From JACRAR01 sp041674465 (GTDB lineage Bacteria > Pseudomonadota > Gammaproteobacteria > Burkholderiales > Rhodocyclaceae): a stretch of DNA of 7,449 bases. Position numbers and translations under genes: made by a program. The notes below the pieces were generated by a model. It was not told the DNA's origin, made no database searches, and was given only the letters and a program-made list of their open reading frames with translations. Below are positions 5,529 to 7,449 of this stretch, piece after piece (the stretch's first letter is position 1; the number at the start of each line of letters is the position of its first letter). Location: positions 1 to 7,449 of the forward strand of contig JBAYVV010000185.1 of the NCBI GenBank assembly GCA_041674465.1, read 5' to 3'.

Positions 5529-7449
5529 ATGGTGGCCCCGCACAAGCCCCGGCGCCAGTCCCCGGCCAAGCTGGGCGCGCACAAGCTGTTTGCGCCGCCG
5601 AAATATGCCGGCGCCATTGCCCGTGAAGCCATCCTCCGCAAAATTTTTGAAGAGCAACCGCAGGCGCAGGTGATCCTGGTGCAGGGCCCGGCAGGCCATG
5701 GCAAAACCACCGTCATGGCCCAGATCAAGGCGCTCAGTGAATCTGCACAAGTGCGCACCGCCTGGCTGACTTTCGAAGAGGCGGACAACGACCCGCACCG
5801 GTTTTTCGTCCATCTCCAGGCTGTCGTTGCTTCAATTGAGCGCGCACTGGATGGCAGTGGCGAATTTGAAGAAACCGGTCTGGCCGAGCAGGGACGCTGG
5901 CACCGCAAGGATTGGCTGATCAATCATCTGGTGGACGTCGGTGCACCGGTGAGTCTGTTCCTCGATGAATTCCAGCTCATCACCAACAAGTCGATTCATG
6001 TTTTCATGCGTCAGCTGCTCGAGCATTTGCCGGACGGCGTGCGGATTTTCATCGGGTCGAGAACCATCCCGGAACTGGGTCTGGCCCGTCTGGTTGTGAA
6101 TAATCAGGCGCTGGTGTTTCGCGCCAATGACTTGTGCTTCTCTGCTGCGGAGGTTGCCCGTTTCTTTGCCGAAGCCAGCGAGTTGAATGTTCGCAACGAT
6201 GAAGTTGCGGCAATTCACCGGCAAACCGAAGGCTGGCCGGCGGCGCTGCAACTGTTTCGCCTGACCCTGGTGAATCCTGCGGTCAGACTATCCCTGGAGA
6301 AGCTCGGCGCCTTCCGTTTGCCGGAACTGGCCGACTATCTGGTGGATAACGTGCTCGCCCTGCAGAGTCCCGAGATCCAGACTTTCCTCATCCGTACTTC
6401 GTTATTGACCCGACTCAGCGCGCCACTTTGCGATACCGTGATGGGAAGCGTGGGATCGCAGGAGATCCTGGTGTTCCTGGAGCGCGCCGGTCTTTTCGTG
6501 CGCAGTCTCGGACCGGAGCAGCAATGGTTCAAGTACCACACTTTGTTTTCCTCGTTTCTTCAGGAACAGATGCGCCAAACCTGGCAGAAAGCGGAAATCG
6601 TCGAAGCGCACCGCCTTGCCGCAGACTGGTATCGCGAACAGGAACTGTTCGAAGAAGCGATGCATCATTACATCGCCGCCAATCAATACGGTGTGGCCAC
6701 GCAAATTCTGGAGACCTGGTCATCGCGGCTGATTGCCGATGCACACCTGGCCACGGTGGAGCGCTGGTACGACCGTTTGCCTCTGGAAGAAATCGAAAAG
6801 CGGCCGGACCTGCTGGTCAAGATTGCCTGGGCGCTGACTTTCCTGCGTCGCCATGTCAAGCTCGCAACTGTTCTGGAGTCGCTTGAACATCAGGAACTGC
6901 TCGGACACAAACCTGCCCAGACCAATCCGCAGGTGGTGCGCGCCATGGCCGCACTGCTTGCCGACAACTTGCCCGTGTCTTACGAGATCATTCGGAAAGT
7001 CGAGGTTTATCGCAGTAACCCGGCGGGTTTTGGCGCTTTTGAGCTGGGTGCGGCGGCCAACCTCAGCGGTTACTTTTCCTTGACGGCGGGGGATTTCGAC
7101 GGCGCCCGCGAAGTGCTCAGAATCGCCCGGGCCTACAGTGATTGCGCCAACGCGGCATTCAGCTGGGGCTACTCGGTGAGCAACTCCGGCGTCACCTCGC
7201 TGATCCAGGGCCGCTTGCGCGATGCCCTGGATCGCTTTCGCCTGGCGATAGCCGATTCAAGAGTTTTTCGCGACGAATCTTTTGCCGCGGCATCGCTGGT
7301 GTCCTGCTACATCCAGGCGCTGTACGAGGCGAATGAACTGGATGCGGCAGAAGCGCTGTTCGACGAATTCAAGCAGGTGATCAAGGAAGCAGCCTTGCTC
7401 GACTATCTGGCGGTCGCCTATGTGACCATGGCGCGCATTCACGATGCGC
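5529..7449 (+). CDS. LuxR-family MalT/LAL-type transcriptional regulator (partial, 3' end outside window)
   Basis: 640 codons are present and the frame is still open at the right edge. The N-terminus has the family's KLFAPP (19-24). A STAND-type ATPase follows, with Walker A GPAGHGKTT (53-61), Walker B LFLDEFQ (143-149), an arginine motif IGSRTIPEL (176-184), GWPAALQL (235-242) and the winged-helix signature WFKYHTLFSSFLQ (333-345). From about residue 350 on there are helical TPR-like repeats, for example at 501-575. Family members are usually about 850-900 residues and end in a LuxR-type HTH, which should lie beyond 7449. Relatives such as MalT and AlkS bind ATP and an inducer, oligomerise and activate catabolic promoters, so this protein probably controls the neighbouring catabolic genes. 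The ATG at 5529 has no clear Shine-Dalgarno. It follows the Mo-enzyme stop by 11 bp, which suggests translational coupling. GTG at 5532 is an alternative start. Confidence 0.92.
   Translation, partial: MVAPHKPRRQSPAKLGAHKLFAPPKYAGAIAREAILRKIFEEQPQAQVILVQGPAGHGKTTVMAQIKALSESAQVRTAWLTFEEADNDPHRFFVHLQAVVASIERALDGSGEFEETGLAEQGRWHRKDWLINHLVDVGAPVSLFLDEFQLITNKSIHVFMRQLLEHLPDGVRIFIGSRTIPELGLARLVVNNQALVFRANDLCFSAAEVARFFAEASELNVRNDEVAAIHRQTEGWPAALQLFRLTLVNPAVRLSLEKLGAFRLPELADYLVDNVLALQSPEIQTFLIRTSLLTRLSAPLCDTVMGSVGSQEILVFLERAGLFVRSLGPEQQWFKYHTLFSSFLQEQMRQTWQKAEIVEAHRLAADWYREQELFEEAMHHYIAANQYGVATQILETWSSRLIADAHLATVERWYDRLPLEEIEKRPDLLVKIAWALTFLRRHVKLATVLESLEHQELLGHKPAQTNPQVVRAMAALLADNLPVSYEIIRKVEVYRSNPAGFGAFELGAAANLSGYFSLTAGDFDGAREVLRIARAYSDCANAAFSWGYSVSNSGVTSLIQGRLRDALDRFRLAIADSRVFRDESFAAASLVSCYIQALYEANELDAAEALFDEFKQVIKEAALLDYLAVAYVTMARIHDA

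Noticed and set aside
4935..5813. A 292-codon open frame on the - strand across the Mo-enzyme/regulator junction.
   Set aside because: It overlaps two well-supported + strand genes. Its Arg/Ser/Cys-rich translation looks like an out-of-frame shadow.

Overview
The window is about 60% G+C, tightly packed and entirely coded on the + strand. Codon use, Shine-Dalgarno sites and protein families suggest a Gram-negative proteobacterium. A betaproteobacterium is my best guess, but I cannot prove this. The Gram-negative call rests on an outer-membrane beta-barrel C-terminus at the left edge and on a DUF1329 (LolA/LolB-like fold) envelope protein.

Layout from left to right. (1) The last 25 codons of an outer-membrane beta-barrel protein, plausibly DUF1302-like, end at 78 and are followed by a clear intrinsic terminator. 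(2) An NAD-type short-chain dehydrogenase/reductase (157-975) is followed 13 bp later by a DUF1329 protein with a twin-arginine signal (989-2368). (3) After a 58-bp gap with small dyads and a strong Shine-Dalgarno comes a serine alpha/beta hydrolase (2427-3332). (4) A 64-bp gap with a perfect GAAA-capped hairpin precedes a cytoplasmic molybdopterin/[4Fe-4S] oxidoreductase (3397-5517). (5) Eleven bp later begins a large MalT/LAL-type ATP-dependent transcriptional regulator. It runs off the right edge at 7449 before its expected LuxR-type DNA-binding domain.

Together this looks like part of a catabolic island for a hydrophobic, probably alicyclic or steroid/terpenoid-like substrate. In this reading the barrel and DUF1329 protein handle passage through the envelope, the SDR oxidises an alcohol or reduces a ketone, the hydrolase cleaves an ester or C-C bond, the Mo enzyme does a further redox or hydration step, and the LAL protein senses the inducer. 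The family assignments are well supported by motifs. The substrate and the joint pathway are inference. No RNA gene, mobile element or CRISPR array is visible, and no gap between genes exceeds 80 bp. The most notable points are the apparent lack of a canonical Cys/Sec ligand in the Mo enzyme, the Tat signal on a DUF1329 protein, and the regulator placed at the end of the gene line.
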